Source: Candidatus Sulfidibacterium hydrothermale (GTDB lineage Bacteria > Bacteroidota > Bacteroidia > Bacteroidales > F082). From it: a stretch of 64,000 nt of DNA. The stretch's first letter is position 1, and each line of letters starts with the position of its first letter. The stretch covers positions 496,001 to 560,000 of the forward strand of contig NZ_CP083760.1 in NCBI RefSeq assembly GCF_020149915.1, in the 5' to 3' direction. Below are positions 43,248 through 51,688 of this stretch, one piece after another. A program made the position numbers and the translations under genes. The notes beneath the pieces are model-generated. The model was not told the DNA's origin and searched no databases. It saw only the letters and a program-made list of their open reading frames with translations.

Positions 43248-44411
43248 CTATTTGATTTCTGAAAGAATTTTAGCTGCTTGGGTTAAAGTTTGTTCTTTTT
43301 TGGCAAAGCAAAAACGCAGTATTTTATAGTCGTCACCGTTTTTATAAAAAGCCGAAACCGGAATGGCTGCAATTTTGTGTTCTTTTACCAGCCATTTTGC
43401 AAACTCGGTTTCCGGTAAATCAGAGAGCGCACTGTAATCCAGCAGTTGAAAATAAGTTCCGTGGGCGGGCAATATTTTAAACGCCGATTTTTTTAATTTT
43501 TTGACAAAAAAATCACGTTTGGCCTGGTAAAATTCTCCGAGATGGAGATAGTTTTCTTTATTACCGATAAAGTCAGCAATGGCATATTGAATGGGAGTAT
43601 TCCCGGCAAAAACCACAAACTGATGTACTTTTCTGTATTCTGCCATGAGTTTCTCCGGAGCCAGAACAAATCCGGTTTTCCATCCGGTGGCATGAAAAGT
43701 TTTCCCAAAAGAGCCAATTACCAACGTTCGCCGGGCAAGTTCCGGAAACAGACAAGCACTGTAATGTTTCAGTCCGTCGAAAATTAAATGCTCGTAAACT
43801 TCGTCGCTGATGACAATAATATCTGTTCCGCGGGTGAGTTTTTCCAAATGTTCCATATCCTCTTTTCCGAGAACACTTCCGGTGGGATTTTGCGGAGTAT
43901 TGATAATGATGAGCCGGGTGCGGTGAGTGATCATTCGCGGGAGTGCGTCCCAGTTAATGCTGAAATCGGGAAATTGTAGTTGTGCATATTTTACCAGTCC
44001 GCCATTTAAGATAACGGCCGGGGCATAACTGTCATAAGCCGGTTCAAAGATAATGGCTTCATCCCCTTCGCGGATAAAAGCCGAAATGGCAGTAAACAAA
44101 GCCTGTGTAGCGCCGGCAGCAATATTGATCTCCGTATCCGGATCGTACCGTACGCCATAGTTATCGTAAAACATGCCTGAAATAGCTTGCCGCAAAGCCG
44201 GAACACCAGGCATCGGTGCATATTGATTATATCCTTTTTTCATGTAAAAATGCACCTTTTCGATCAGCTCTTCCGATACCGGAAAATCAGGAAATCCCTG
44301 CGAGAGGTTCACGGCATTGTTTTCGGCTGCCATTTGCGACATGATGGCAAAAATGGAAGTTCCCGTTCCGGGAAGTTTGGTGGGGATGTTTCCTTTATTA
44401 AAAGTTTCCAT
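43248..44411 (-). CDS. Methionine (glutamine-type) aminotransferase, YbdL-like
   Basis: 387 residues from the Met of METFNKGNIP, supported by the promoter; a longer frame reaches 44441 but begins upstream of the expected transcript start. Class I PLP fold: NLSQGFPDFPVSEELIEKVH, INIAAGATQALFTAISAF, IINTPQNPTGSVLGKEDME, VISDEVYEHLIFDG, and the Schiff-base Lys in VIGSFGKTFHATGWKTGF. It resembles YbdL/kynurenine aminotransferase, which re-aminates 4-methylthio-2-oxobutyrate in methionine salvage. Operon partner of the omega-amidase gene. Confidence 0.92.
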   Translation of the reverse strand: METFNKGNIPTKLPGTGTSIFAIMSQMAAENNAVNLSQGFPDFPVSEELIEKVHFYMKKGYNQYAPMPGVPALRQAISGMFYDNYGVRYDPDTEINIAAGATQALFTAISAFIREGDEAIIFEPAYDSYAPAVILNGGLVKYAQLQFPDFSINWDALPRMITHRTRLIIINTPQNPTGSVLGKEDMEHLEKLTRGTDIIVISDEVYEHLIFDGLKHYSACLFPELARRTLVIGSFGKTFHATGWKTGFVLAPEKLMAEYRKVHQFVVFAGNTPIQYAIADFIGNKENYLHLGEFYQAKRDFFVKKLKKSAFKILPAHGTYFQLLDYSALSDLPETEFAKWLVKEHKIAAIPVSAFYKNGDDYKILRFCFAKKEQTLTQAAKILSEIK

Positions 44412-44430
44412 AGCTTGTATCTTACGATGG

Positions 44431-44438
44431 CAAAAGTA
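44431..44438 (-). promoter_or_regulatory. -7 element of the aminotransferase/omega-amidase operon
   Basis: The complement is a perfect TACTTTTG, 19 nt before the ATG at 44411. Confidence 0.6.
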
Positions 44439-44553
44439 CAAAGTTTTGCGGCTGTAAACGATTGCATGGTATGGTAAGAAGGTTTGTTTTGTCCCGGCTG
44501 TTGTTTTTCGTCTTATTTCTTTCTTTTTAAGAAATTTTTACGGTTTATATTGC

Positions 44554-44561
44554 TATTTTTG
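44554..44561 (+). promoter_or_regulatory. -7 element of pgk
   Basis: A perfect TATTTTTG, 30 nt before the ATG. Confidence 0.6.
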
Positions 44562-44590
44562 TAACAATGCAAATTTAAACAGGTAAGACA

Positions 44591-45781
44591 ATGAAAACAA
44601 TTGATGATTATAACTTTAAAGGTAAAAAAGTTTTGGTTCGGGTAGACTTTAATGTCCCGTTGAACGAAAAATTTGAAATTACCGATGACACCCGTATCCG
44701 GGCTACTATTCCGACGATTCAAAAATTACGGAAAGAAGGAGCTGCTGTGATATTGATGTCACACTTGGGTCGTCCTAAAAATGGTCCGGAAGAGAAATTC
44801 TCGCTGAAACATGTAGTAAAAGACCTTTCGGAAAAATTGGGTACTGAAGTGCAGTTTGCCAATGATTGCATTGGCGAAGAAGCCCGTGAAAAAGCAGCGG
44901 CTTTAAAACCGGGCGAAGTTCTGTTGCTCGAGAACCTTCGTTTTTATAAGGAAGAAACCGCCGGTGATGTGGAATTTGCCAAAAAACTGGCTTCTCTGGC
45001 AGATGTTTACGTAAATGATGCTTTTGGTACGGCTCACCGGGCACATGCTTCCACGGCAGTAATTGCCCGCTTTTTCCCCAATGCCAAAATGTTTGGTTAT
45101 GTGATGGGAAATGAATTGAAAAATATCAATAAAGTTTTAAAAGAAGGAGAAAAACCGTTTACCGCTATTCTGGGTGGTGCCAAAGTGTCGGGCAAAATAG
45201 AAATTATTAATAATCTGCTGGATAAGGTGGATAACCTGATTATTGGCGGTGGTATGATGTTTACTTTTATTAAAGCCCAGGGTGGCCGCGTGGGAAATTC
45301 TTTGGTGGAAGATGATTTGTTGGAAACCGCTAAAGCGGCTTTGCGCAAAGCAGAAGAATTGGGTGTTCAGATTTACCTGCCTCAGGATGCCGTTATTGCA
45401 GATAAATTTGACAATAATGCTAACCGGAAAACGGCTCCTTCCAATGAAATTCCTGATGGATGGATGGGGTTGGATATCGGAGAAGAAACCATCCGTACCT
45501 TTAGCCAGGTGATTGAAAATTCGGCAACACTTTTGTGGAATGGTCCTATGGGTGTTTTTGAAATGGACAATTTTGCCAAAGGTACGCTGGAAGTGGCACA
45601 GGCCATTGCACGGGCAACTTCAAAAGGAGCCTTTTCTCTGGTTGGTGGTGGCGATTCCGTGGCTGCTGTCAACAAATATCACTTGCAGGATAAAGTCAGT
45701 TATGTTTCCACCGGCGGTGGAGCGATGCTGGAATATATCGAGGGAAAAACCCTTCCGGGAGTGGCTGCTATTGAAGAATAA
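44591..45781 (+). CDS. pgk: Phosphoglycerate kinase
   Basis: 396 residues. [15 protein letters not shown] at the N-terminus, [55 protein letters not shown], and the C-terminal nucleotide site [17 protein letters not shown] with GGGDSVAAV. It transfers the acyl phosphate of 1,3-bisphosphoglycerate to ADP in glycolysis. Monocistronic, with a terminator shared in space with the promoter of the following tRNA gene. Confidence 0.97.
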   Translation: MKTIDDYNFKGKKVLVRVDFNVPLNEKFEITDDTRIRATIPTIQKLRKEGAAVILMSHLGRPKNGPEEKFSLKHVVKDLSEKLGTEVQFANDCIGEEAREKAAALKPGEVLLLENLRFYKEETAGDVEFAKKLASLADVYVNDAFGTAHRAHASTAVIARFFPNAKMFGYVMGNELKNINKVLKEGEKPFTAILGGAKVSGKIEIINNLLDKVDNLIIGGGMMFTFIKAQGGRVGNSLVEDDLLETAKAALRKAEELGVQIYLPQDAVIADKFDNNANRKTAPSNEIPDGWMGLDIGEETIRTFSQVIENSATLLWNGPMGVFEMDNFAKGTLEVAQAIARATSKGAFSLVGGGDSVAAVNKYHLQDKVSYVSTGGGAMLEYIEGKTLPGVAAIEE

Positions 45782-45806
45782 TTTCCGGAATATTTGATAA
45801 AAGAGG

Positions 45807-45865
45807 CCGGGCTGTAAATTCCACTATTTCTGAAAAAAGTGTAATTTTGCAGCCCGGTTTTTTTT
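45807..45865 (+). terminator. Terminator of pgk
   Basis: CCGGGCTG/CAGCCCGG (45807-45814 with 45850-45857) with a 35-nt loop and a run of eight T. The loop carries the tRNA promoter. Confidence 0.85.
45842..45849 (+). promoter_or_regulatory. -7 element of tRNA-Arg
   Basis: A perfect TAATTTTG, 17 nt before the tRNA 5' end. It lies inside the loop of the pgk terminator hairpin, with its last base next to the 3' arm. Confidence 0.55.
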
Positions 45866-45937
45866 GGCCTCATAGTTCAAGGGATAGAATAGGAGTTTCC
45901 TAAACTCTAGATCCAGGTTCGAGTCCTGGTGAGGCTA
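45866..45937 (+). tRNA. tRNA-Arg, anticodon CCU
   Basis: All arms fold: acceptor GGCCTCA/TGAGGCT (first pair G.U), D-stem GTTC/GAAT, anticodon stem GGAGT/ACTCT with loop TTCCTAA (anticodon CCT), 4-nt variable loop, T-stem CCAGG/CCTGG with TTCGAGT, and discriminator A. CCA is not encoded. It reads AGG codons. The DNA beyond it changes to mobile-element genes, which makes the tRNA 3' end a likely integration site. Confidence 0.96.
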
Positions 45938-45994
45938 CAAATATTATTTGTAAGATACAGTAAAACAGTATTATATTAGAAGCTGTTGTTTTTG

Positions 45995-46017
45995 TTGCAA
46001 CCACCATTGCAACCACC
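45995..46017 (+). repeat. Two adjacent TTGCAACCACC direct repeats
   Basis: TTGCAACCACC at 45995-46005 and again at 46007-46017. A third copy of the first ten bases is at 50931-50940, on the far side of the replication module. They resemble integrase or excisionase arm-binding repeats near an attachment site; that function is inferred. In the 290-bp gap between the tRNA and the 46.2-kb gene I see these repeats and one terminator only. Confidence 0.55.
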
Positions 46018-46103
46018 TTGCCCTTTATATCCTATTTTTTCTTTTTTCTTTTGTTGAACGTTGAAACAGGTTGAATCGCTTTCGGCTGGCCGTAGAATGT
46101 TAA

Positions 46104-46129
46104 AAGGGCAACCCTTTGGGATTGCCCTT
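46104..46129 (-). terminator. Hairpin at the 3' end of the mobile-element operon
   Basis: AAGGGCAA/TTGCCCTT (46104-46111 with 46122-46129), a 10-nt loop and TT after the stem on the minus strand. Likely ends the minus-strand operon. Confidence 0.65.
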
Positions 46130-46227
46130 CATCTTCTGAACGAAATGTAAACAGAGAATGTCTTGCTTTATTACTTGTGCATATTATGGATATATTACCA
46201 CTGAAATTTTTTTATTGCCCTTTAAAA

Positions 46228-47736
46228 TCAAACCGCTGTTGGTATTTGTATTGAAATCTGCTTTATGGTTGGGGTATTCTGTTTTTCTTTTAATTTTTCT
46301 GATTCATATTGTAGTTTTAATACTTCTATTTGAGTGTATTCTCTGTTTTGAAGTTTGCCGTCTATTTTCAGTATATGGCTGCAATTTAGCAGGCAACCTA
46401 TACAAATCTTTTTACGGTTGTGGTATGGTTTGCCGCAACGACCATTATCTTTTGTTCCAACTATTTCAATCAGACGACCGGCACTGTCATTAAAGATACG
46501 TTTTTTGATGAGGTAGTTTCTATAATCGGTTCCCAAATCAATACTGGAAAATGATATTTCTTCGGGCTCCATGGCTAAGTCTTTATCATCAACAGGTTCT
46601 GTTTGATACGAAATTGTGGCAGGTTTAACTGTTTTGTTGTTCTGCTCTTGTTTTTCTGTTTGTTTAACTTCTCTTTCTTCTGGTATTTCGTTGCTATTAT
46701 TTTGTTTCCTAAATAATCGCCAGTCTTGTTTTATCAAGTAATCTGCAATATCATTTCCTCCTATTCTATCTTTATCCGGTGCAAGATATTCTAATAAGTT
46801 TGAAAAGAGAAACTTTGTCCCTGGTAACCGCATTTCATAATCTTTAGCTTTTTGTTCCCATTCTTTAAATGTACTCCCATCTTTTGATAAGTCAGGAAAC
46901 ACAACAACATCCCTTCCTTGTAGCACTTTCAATTTATCAAAGGAGAAACTACTTTTATTATAAACAGCCAGCCAAATAAAATTTGTATCTTGTTCAGGAA
47001 ATCCGAAATATAGTGTGCCATAAATGGCTGTTTTAGGGGCTTCTGTCAAAGCTACAGGATTATGAGGATATGTTTTTAATAAATGCTCTCCGAACAGGCA
47101 GGAAACCTTTTTGTCGTTTTTATTGTAGGCTTTTAACCATTCTGGTAACGGTTTATTATGTCTGATATATTGTTTTTCGATAATCGAATGTAAAAAATCC
47201 GTACTGGTTGTATGGTTAGATTTATTAAATTGTTTTACTTGGATAGCCCGTATATTATTGTTTTTATCAATAAAAGGAAACGTAATTGCTCCGGTTCTAT
47301 ATCCACTGGTAATTGTTCCTAAATAGTATAGTGAAATAACCCTTTCAACATCTATTTTTTTAAAAGGAAAGGCAACCCGTGTAAGCAGGTTTTGTATAAA
47401 AACATTCTTTTCATATCCTGTTAGAGTTAGTTTTAGTTCCTTGTCGGGAATAAATGAAATTGGGGTTTCCTTGATTGGTTTTGTTTGTTTTGGGTACTTC
47501 TTGTATTGTCCTTGTTCTTGTTCCTGTTTCCATATTTTTTTAGCATACCCGTCTTTATATGGACTAATCCATTTCCCGCATTTATTTGCATTATCACATC
47601 TTCCGTACACATCTGGTAATACTTCTCCGGTTTTGGTGTCGATATACCTTTGCCAGTGTTTTTTAGCACCACAATATGGGCAATCCAATTTTGGTACTTT
47701 GTTACTTGCTAATATGTATCTGTATTTTTTTGCCAT
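46228..47736 (-). CDS. Mobile-element primase-like protein (zinc finger and Toprim-like, DUF6371 type)
   Basis: 502 residues. The N-terminal zinc finger (LDCPYCGAKKHW then VYGRCDNANKCGKW) resembles CHC2-type primase fingers. A Toprim-like part (about residues 210-310) has VALTEAPKTAIYGTLYFG (Glu motif) and GRDVVVFPDLSKDG (DxD-like). A low-complexity Gln/Asn/Glu/Lys linker follows at about 365-385, and a C-terminal Cys cluster (RKKICIGCLLNCSHI). It probably primes replication of the element. It is last in the minus-strand operon after the ATPase gene. The DUF name is from memory; the primase role is inferred from motifs. Confidence 0.75.
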   Translation of the reverse strand: MAKKYRYILASNKVPKLDCPYCGAKKHWQRYIDTKTGEVLPDVYGRCDNANKCGKWISPYKDGYAKKIWKQEQEQGQYKKYPKQTKPIKETPISFIPDKELKLTLTGYEKNVFIQNLLTRVAFPFKKIDVERVISLYYLGTITSGYRTGAITFPFIDKNNNIRAIQVKQFNKSNHTTSTDFLHSIIEKQYIRHNKPLPEWLKAYNKNDKKVSCLFGEHLLKTYPHNPVALTEAPKTAIYGTLYFGFPEQDTNFIWLAVYNKSSFSFDKLKVLQGRDVVVFPDLSKDGSTFKEWEQKAKDYEMRLPGTKFLFSNLLEYLAPDKDRIGGNDIADYLIKQDWRLFRKQNNSNEIPEEREVKQTEKQEQNNKTVKPATISYQTEPVDDKDLAMEPEEISFSSIDLGTDYRNYLIKKRIFNDSAGRLIEIVGTKDNGRCGKPYHNRKKICIGCLLNCSHILKIDGKLQNREYTQIEVLKLQYESEKLKEKQNTPTIKQISIQIPTAV

Positions 47737-47863
47737 TTATCACTTTTTGAAAAAAGATAATAGAACTTAATATTGCATTTCTTATATGTTTGTCTGGATA
47801 TTTACAATGTCACAAACGTAACGCCTGTAACAATTGTAACGTCTGTAACATTTGTTACGGGTG

Positions 47864-48931
47864 TTACGAATTGTTACGATCTAAGACTCTTTTAACTTTC
47901 ATTTTATTGGTACGCAGTTGTTTGGCAATTTGCCCAAAACTTATGTCAGGATTATTTCTTTTTAATTCAATGATGTTATCTTCTAATTCTAATTTTTCTT
48001 TTTCGGAAAGCTTTTTTAAATGTTCGTTTTCAACGCCAAAATCTATAAACTCAAACTGTAAAAAATTGAAAGGCTTATGTAATTGACAAATAACAATATT
48101 TTCAGCATCATAAATTATTTCGGTATTACGTGCTTTTATCTGTTTGATATATCGTAAACTTTTATCCTGAAAACTTTCCCCAATGGCAAAAGCACTGTCG
48201 CAAAAGTTGATAAGCATTTTACTGCCTTGTAAATCATTTCGGGTAATGGGTTTTGATAAGTCCCGTTTTGGGGTGTGTGCAAGTGCCAATATAGATAATT
48301 CATATTTATTTTTTAACTCTTTCAGGTATTTCATTAAGGGGAGGGCATCTTTTGCCTTTTCGGTTTCGTTTTTAAGATATGTGAGATTATCCACAATTAA
48401 TATTTTCGCTTTTGTATCAATAATACTTTGTTCTAATGAGTAGTTTAAATAATCCTCAAAACTTTCCCTTTCGGGAATTTCAGCATTGGGGTTTATTTCA
48501 ACGCGCAAGAACATATTATCAAATCTGTAGTGATTATTAAATCCATCGGAATATCTGATTTCAAATTGTTTGTCAGTAAGCTCAAAATCAAAATATAAGA
48601 CAGGCTGCTTGGCAGCTTCCATTTTAAAACCTTGTATAGGTTCACCTTTACTTATACTGTTTCCAATCTGAACAGCTAATATTGATTTGCCCATATTTGT
48701 ATCAGCAAATAGAATACACAGTTCATTCTCAAACCAGAATTTATCGAATAAAGGTTTGGGAATAGGCCGGTTTTTGGCTTGTTCTATCCATTTATTGGCT
48801 GGCATGACCCGAAACAATCCTTTGTTTTCTTTTTCGCTTGCCAATTGTTCTTTCAATGTATTGAAATGATTAATGAATGTTTCGGGATTATTAAGGTTGT
48901 TAAATTCAGGATTTATATTAATTTTTTCCAT
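47864..48931 (-). CDS. RepA-like RecA-fold ATPase/helicase of a mobile element
   Basis: 355 residues. Walker A FADTNMGKSILAVQIGN, Walker B AKILIVDNLTYLKNETE, then LSILALAHTPKRDLSKPITR with a sensor-like His, and NDLQGSKMLINFCDSAFAIG, as in hexameric DnaB/RepA-type helicases of plasmids and ICEs. The last 55 residues form a small helical domain (LKRNNPDISFGQIAKQLRTN) that looks like a helix-turn-helix. It would load or drive replication of the element, working with the primase-like protein encoded after it. Confidence 0.82.
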   Translation of the reverse strand: MEKININPEFNNLNNPETFINHFNTLKEQLASEKENKGLFRVMPANKWIEQAKNRPIPKPLFDKFWFENELCILFADTNMGKSILAVQIGNSISKGEPIQGFKMEAAKQPVLYFDFELTDKQFEIRYSDGFNNHYRFDNMFLRVEINPNAEIPERESFEDYLNYSLEQSIIDTKAKILIVDNLTYLKNETEKAKDALPLMKYLKELKNKYELSILALAHTPKRDLSKPITRNDLQGSKMLINFCDSAFAIGESFQDKSLRYIKQIKARNTEIIYDAENIVICQLHKPFNFLQFEFIDFGVENEHLKKLSEKEKLELEDNIIELKRNNPDISFGQIAKQLRTNKMKVKRVLDRNNS

Positions 48932-49101
48932 AGTAACCTTTTTTTATTTTGTTATGTGACGATATGTTTTCTGTGTGTAGCGTTTACATATACATGGTGA
49001 ATAATATATACCCACATTCTTTTTCATACATCTATTTTGCCTTTATTGCCGTCCTGCCCTTTTCTGGGTTTTGGCCTGCTTTTACTTTTTATTTTCATAG
49101 G

Positions 49102-49416
49102 TTATTTTTTGGTAATTGCTTTTTCAACGTCTGATTGACGATAACGTACTTTTGACCCAATTTTCAGAGGGACAAGGATTCCTTTCTTTTCCCAGTGCCA
49201 AAGCGTCGATAATGAAACATCTAATGTTTCCGAAACTTGTTGCCGGGTTAATAGTTTATCGGGTTTGTTTTCGGCTTTTATCCGTTGCTCCACTTCCAAA
49301 GCGGTTTGTTTAACTAACTTATCGGCAAAATTTAATAGGTCATATCCTTTTACCTGAATAGTTATGTTTTTTGCCAAATCGGGGTTTTCCAATAACAGGT
49401 TTTGTATGTTGCTCAT
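49102..49416 (-). CDS. Helix-turn-helix protein (excisionase/MerR-like), copy 2
   Basis: 104 residues. HTH_17-type domain near residues 57-103 (LLTRQQVSETLDVSLSTLWHW then VPLKIGSKVRYRQSDVEKAI), with an N-terminal region of mixed composition. Proteins of this kind act as excisionases or regulators in Bacteroidota mobile elements. It begins 12 bp after the other HTH gene on the same strand. Confidence 0.85.
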   Translation of the reverse strand: MSNIQNLLLENPDLAKNITIQVKGYDLLNFADKLVKQTALEVEQRIKAENKPDKLLTRQQVSETLDVSLSTLWHWEKKGILVPLKIGSKVRYRQSDVEKAITKK

Positions 49417-49428
49417 TTTATCGAACTT

Positions 49429-49701
49429 TTATTTGTTAATAGAATGTTTTTCTAAAAACTCTTCCAGCCATGCCGCTTTGACATAAATTTTCTGGCCAAC
49501 CTGTGAAAATCTAATTAGCCGTTTATCACGATATGTTTGCCAGGTTTTTTGGCTAATTCCTAAGATTCTTTGAACCTGTTTGGATGACAGCCAGGTGTCT
49601 TCAATATTTTGAAGTTTCATTTCGTTAAGACGTTCTTTGATGTCTTGAAGGTTCTTGTGGATTTCTTCAAATACATCCGTTTCTATTTTGATAATATCCA
49701 T
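49429..49701 (-). CDS. Helix-turn-helix protein (excisionase/MerR-like), copy 1
   Basis: 90 residues. A short coiled-coil N-terminus precedes an HTH_17 domain (WLSSKQVQRILGISQKTWQT then LIRFSQVGQKIYVKAAWLEE). It is a distant paralogue of its neighbour. It likely regulates excision or transcription of the module. Confidence 0.85.
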   Translation of the reverse strand: MDIIKIETDVFEEIHKNLQDIKERLNEMKLQNIEDTWLSSKQVQRILGISQKTWQTYRDKRLIRFSQVGQKIYVKAAWLEEFLEKHSINK

Positions 49702-49902
49702 TGTTAAAAATATTTATGTTAAACAATGGCGCGAAAGTAAAATGAAGGTAAAACAGGGTATTTGAAAAAGTTTAACCAGTTTTTGCTTGAACTTTATCAG
49801 TTAACAGTTATTTTATTGATACAAATAGAGTTAAGCAAAATAATTTCTTTTAGCAAAATTGTATTTTATTGATATACACGTCTTTATAAAATAAACAAAA
49901 AA

Positions 49903-49934
49903 TGCCCCAACAGGTTAAAATTCCTATTGGGGCA
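49903..49934 (-). terminator. Terminator after the 300-residue hypothetical gene
   Basis: TGCCCCAA/TTGGGGCA (49903-49910 with 49927-49934) with an inner AGG/CCT, followed on the minus strand by TTTTTTG. It separates the 300-residue gene from the HTH genes; the rest of the 275-bp gap shows nothing else. Confidence 0.88.
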
Positions 49935-49976
49935 AAGTACCGCTAAATAGAGAAGTGGGATATTAAAAAAGTTGTT

Positions 49977-50879
49977 TTAAATCAGGCTGTTATTTAATAA
50001 AATAAAATATTCGGGAATGAATCTTTCCTCCTCTATTTTTGCCCTTGTTGTGCGCACTTCGTCATAATCAGAATTCTTTGCTTTATTGAGGTGATACTCT
50101 GCTGGCGACATATAGTTTTCTTGCTCAAAATATGATTTTATAAATCCGATATGCTCCAATATTTCTCCAATAATTGTATATTTTGATTTGTGTTTGCTTT
50201 CTTCTTCGACAACCATTTTATCATTGAGGTAATTTTTAAAACTTGTTACTGCCTGTATTAAAACAGTACCAGCATAATCAATCTTGTTTCCCGGTCTCTT
50301 TTTTAAAATACTATCCAGATAACCATAGTACTGCATTGCCAATAAATAATTTTTTGTATATACCATTCCTGACAGATGTTTTATACTATACCTGAATATT
50401 TCATCAAAAAAGTCTAATGATTTTTTTGATTTAAGTCTAATATTTTTAGTTGTTTCAATAATTTTTTCCTCTGTTTGGGTTTTAATAGTTTCATAATCTT
50501 TTGTTTGAATTGAAATCCTTATGATTTCCTTTTGTTTTTCCATTATTTGGAAAAAAGACCATAGTTCCTTTAAGCTTTTATCCAATTCTTCATTTTCATC
50601 ATTAAAAGTTGAGTTTTTAACTCTATAAATGAATTTTAAATAGTTATAAATGTATCCCACATCATCTAAAGATACTTTTATCTTTCTTGATGTAAATAAT
50701 TTACTAAGGAATTCATATTCTGATGAATCAATCTGCCCCCAGGAACGGGCCATCTTTGCCTGAAATTTATTGGCTTCATCATCATTTGTTTTTTCACGGA
50801 TATATTCGATTGCATTCAAAAAACATGGGAAAAATTTATAAATATTTCCCATATCCGGTTGAATTGAAATTTTAACCAT
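49977..50879 (-). CDS. Hypothetical protein of the mobile-element module
   Basis: 300 residues. Family not recognised. Strongly helical, AT-rich, no signal peptide or membrane segment, no catalytic motif. Segments such as RSWGQIDSSEYEFLSKLFTS and GYIYNYLKFIYRV look like packed helices. Its own terminator separates it from the HTH-ATPase-primase genes, so it is an independent unit. Proteins at this position in Bacteroidota mobile elements are often uncharacterised; an accessory or phage-defence role is possible but has no direct support. Confidence 0.7.
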   Translation of the reverse strand: MVKISIQPDMGNIYKFFPCFLNAIEYIREKTNDDEANKFQAKMARSWGQIDSSEYEFLSKLFTSRKIKVSLDDVGYIYNYLKFIYRVKNSTFNDENEELDKSLKELWSFFQIMEKQKEIIRISIQTKDYETIKTQTEEKIIETTKNIRLKSKKSLDFFDEIFRYSIKHLSGMVYTKNYLLAMQYYGYLDSILKKRPGNKIDYAGTVLIQAVTSFKNYLNDKMVVEEESKHKSKYTIIGEILEHIGFIKSYFEQENYMSPAEYHLNKAKNSDYDEVRTTRAKIEEERFIPEYFILLNNSLI

Positions 50880-50930
50880 TGTTTAAAAATTTAAATTATT
50901 AAATCAATTTTTTTGTCATTAACAATGAGG

Positions 50931-50940
50931 TTGCAACCAC
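50931..50940 (+). repeat. Third TTGCAACCAC repeat
   Basis: Matches ten bases of the pair beside the tRNA and marks the other side of the 46.2-50.9 kb module. Confidence 0.5.
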
Positions 50941-51580
50941 TGTTATTTTACACCCATAAAATTATTTGCTCTTTTTCATTTAATTCGATTAAATTTTTTG
51001 CTGCAATATGTTTACAACCCTTTTACAGCCTGTGATAGAAGCTGTTTCCCGGTGAATAAATTATTAATGGTTGGTTATGGAAAGGGAGGTGTTTTTAAGG
51101 GTAAAAACCTTTGGAAAATTACCTAAAAATACACGAAAAAACGGCACTTGAAAACGACCTTTTTTTACCTGATATTTTTAAATGCAAATTCCTTCTTTTA
51201 TCCCTGTTTTCTGTCAAGTGACAGAATGTTTTTCGGAAAAGGATGTAAACCGTAAAAAAGTAATTCCGGTATTTTGTCAGCAAAAACTGCCCTGTTTTTC
51301 TTTGATACGAATTGTACAGGTGCCCTAATGGGATGCCTCCAAAAGTAGATTCTTAAGAACAAATAGTGTTTGTTTTAATGCAATAGCTAATAGGTTGTTA
51401 ATTAGTCCTTTGCTTTTGTCTATGCCGTTTCATTTCAAAAGAAAGGGGGTGGCTTCGCAAATTTGAATTTCCCTGCTTAATTTATCCCCCCGTTTTCTCT
51501 GTATTGACTATCCTTTCGCATTCACACACCTTTTTGAGAAATTTCTTGGTATTTTTCCATAAAAATCCCCTGTAGCCGGT

Positions 51581-51619
51581 TAACCCGTTGACGGGTTACT
51601 TATCTTTTTCCTACATTTA
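51581..51619 (+). promoter_or_regulatory. Candidate promoter/operator of the hsdM operon
   Basis: A perfect inverted repeat TAACCCGT-TG-ACGGGTTA (51581-51598). Its centre contains TTG (51588-51590), which lies 21 nt before TACATTTA (51612-51619), one mismatch from the -7 consensus. A repressor on the palindrome would block the -33 region. The 809-bp gap 50880-51688 otherwise shows no gene. A 32-codon open frame from ATG 51631, with AGGA before it, overlaps the hsdM start in another frame and could be a leader ORF. Confidence 0.4.
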
Positions 51620-51688
51620 CAGGAAAATTTATGGAAACTTTATTTCCCCGGAAAGGGAAGTCTGAAGATAAAAATCAAACATTGATTC

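Noticed and set aside
46158-46493. 111-codon plus-strand open frame with hydrophobic product
   Set aside because: It is mostly antisense to the primase-like gene and has no supporting start or family resemblance.
50880-51688. Remnant integrase gene between the mobile module and hsdM
   Set aside because: Reading the strands showed no stretch with the R...H-x-x-R...Y pattern and no long open frame.
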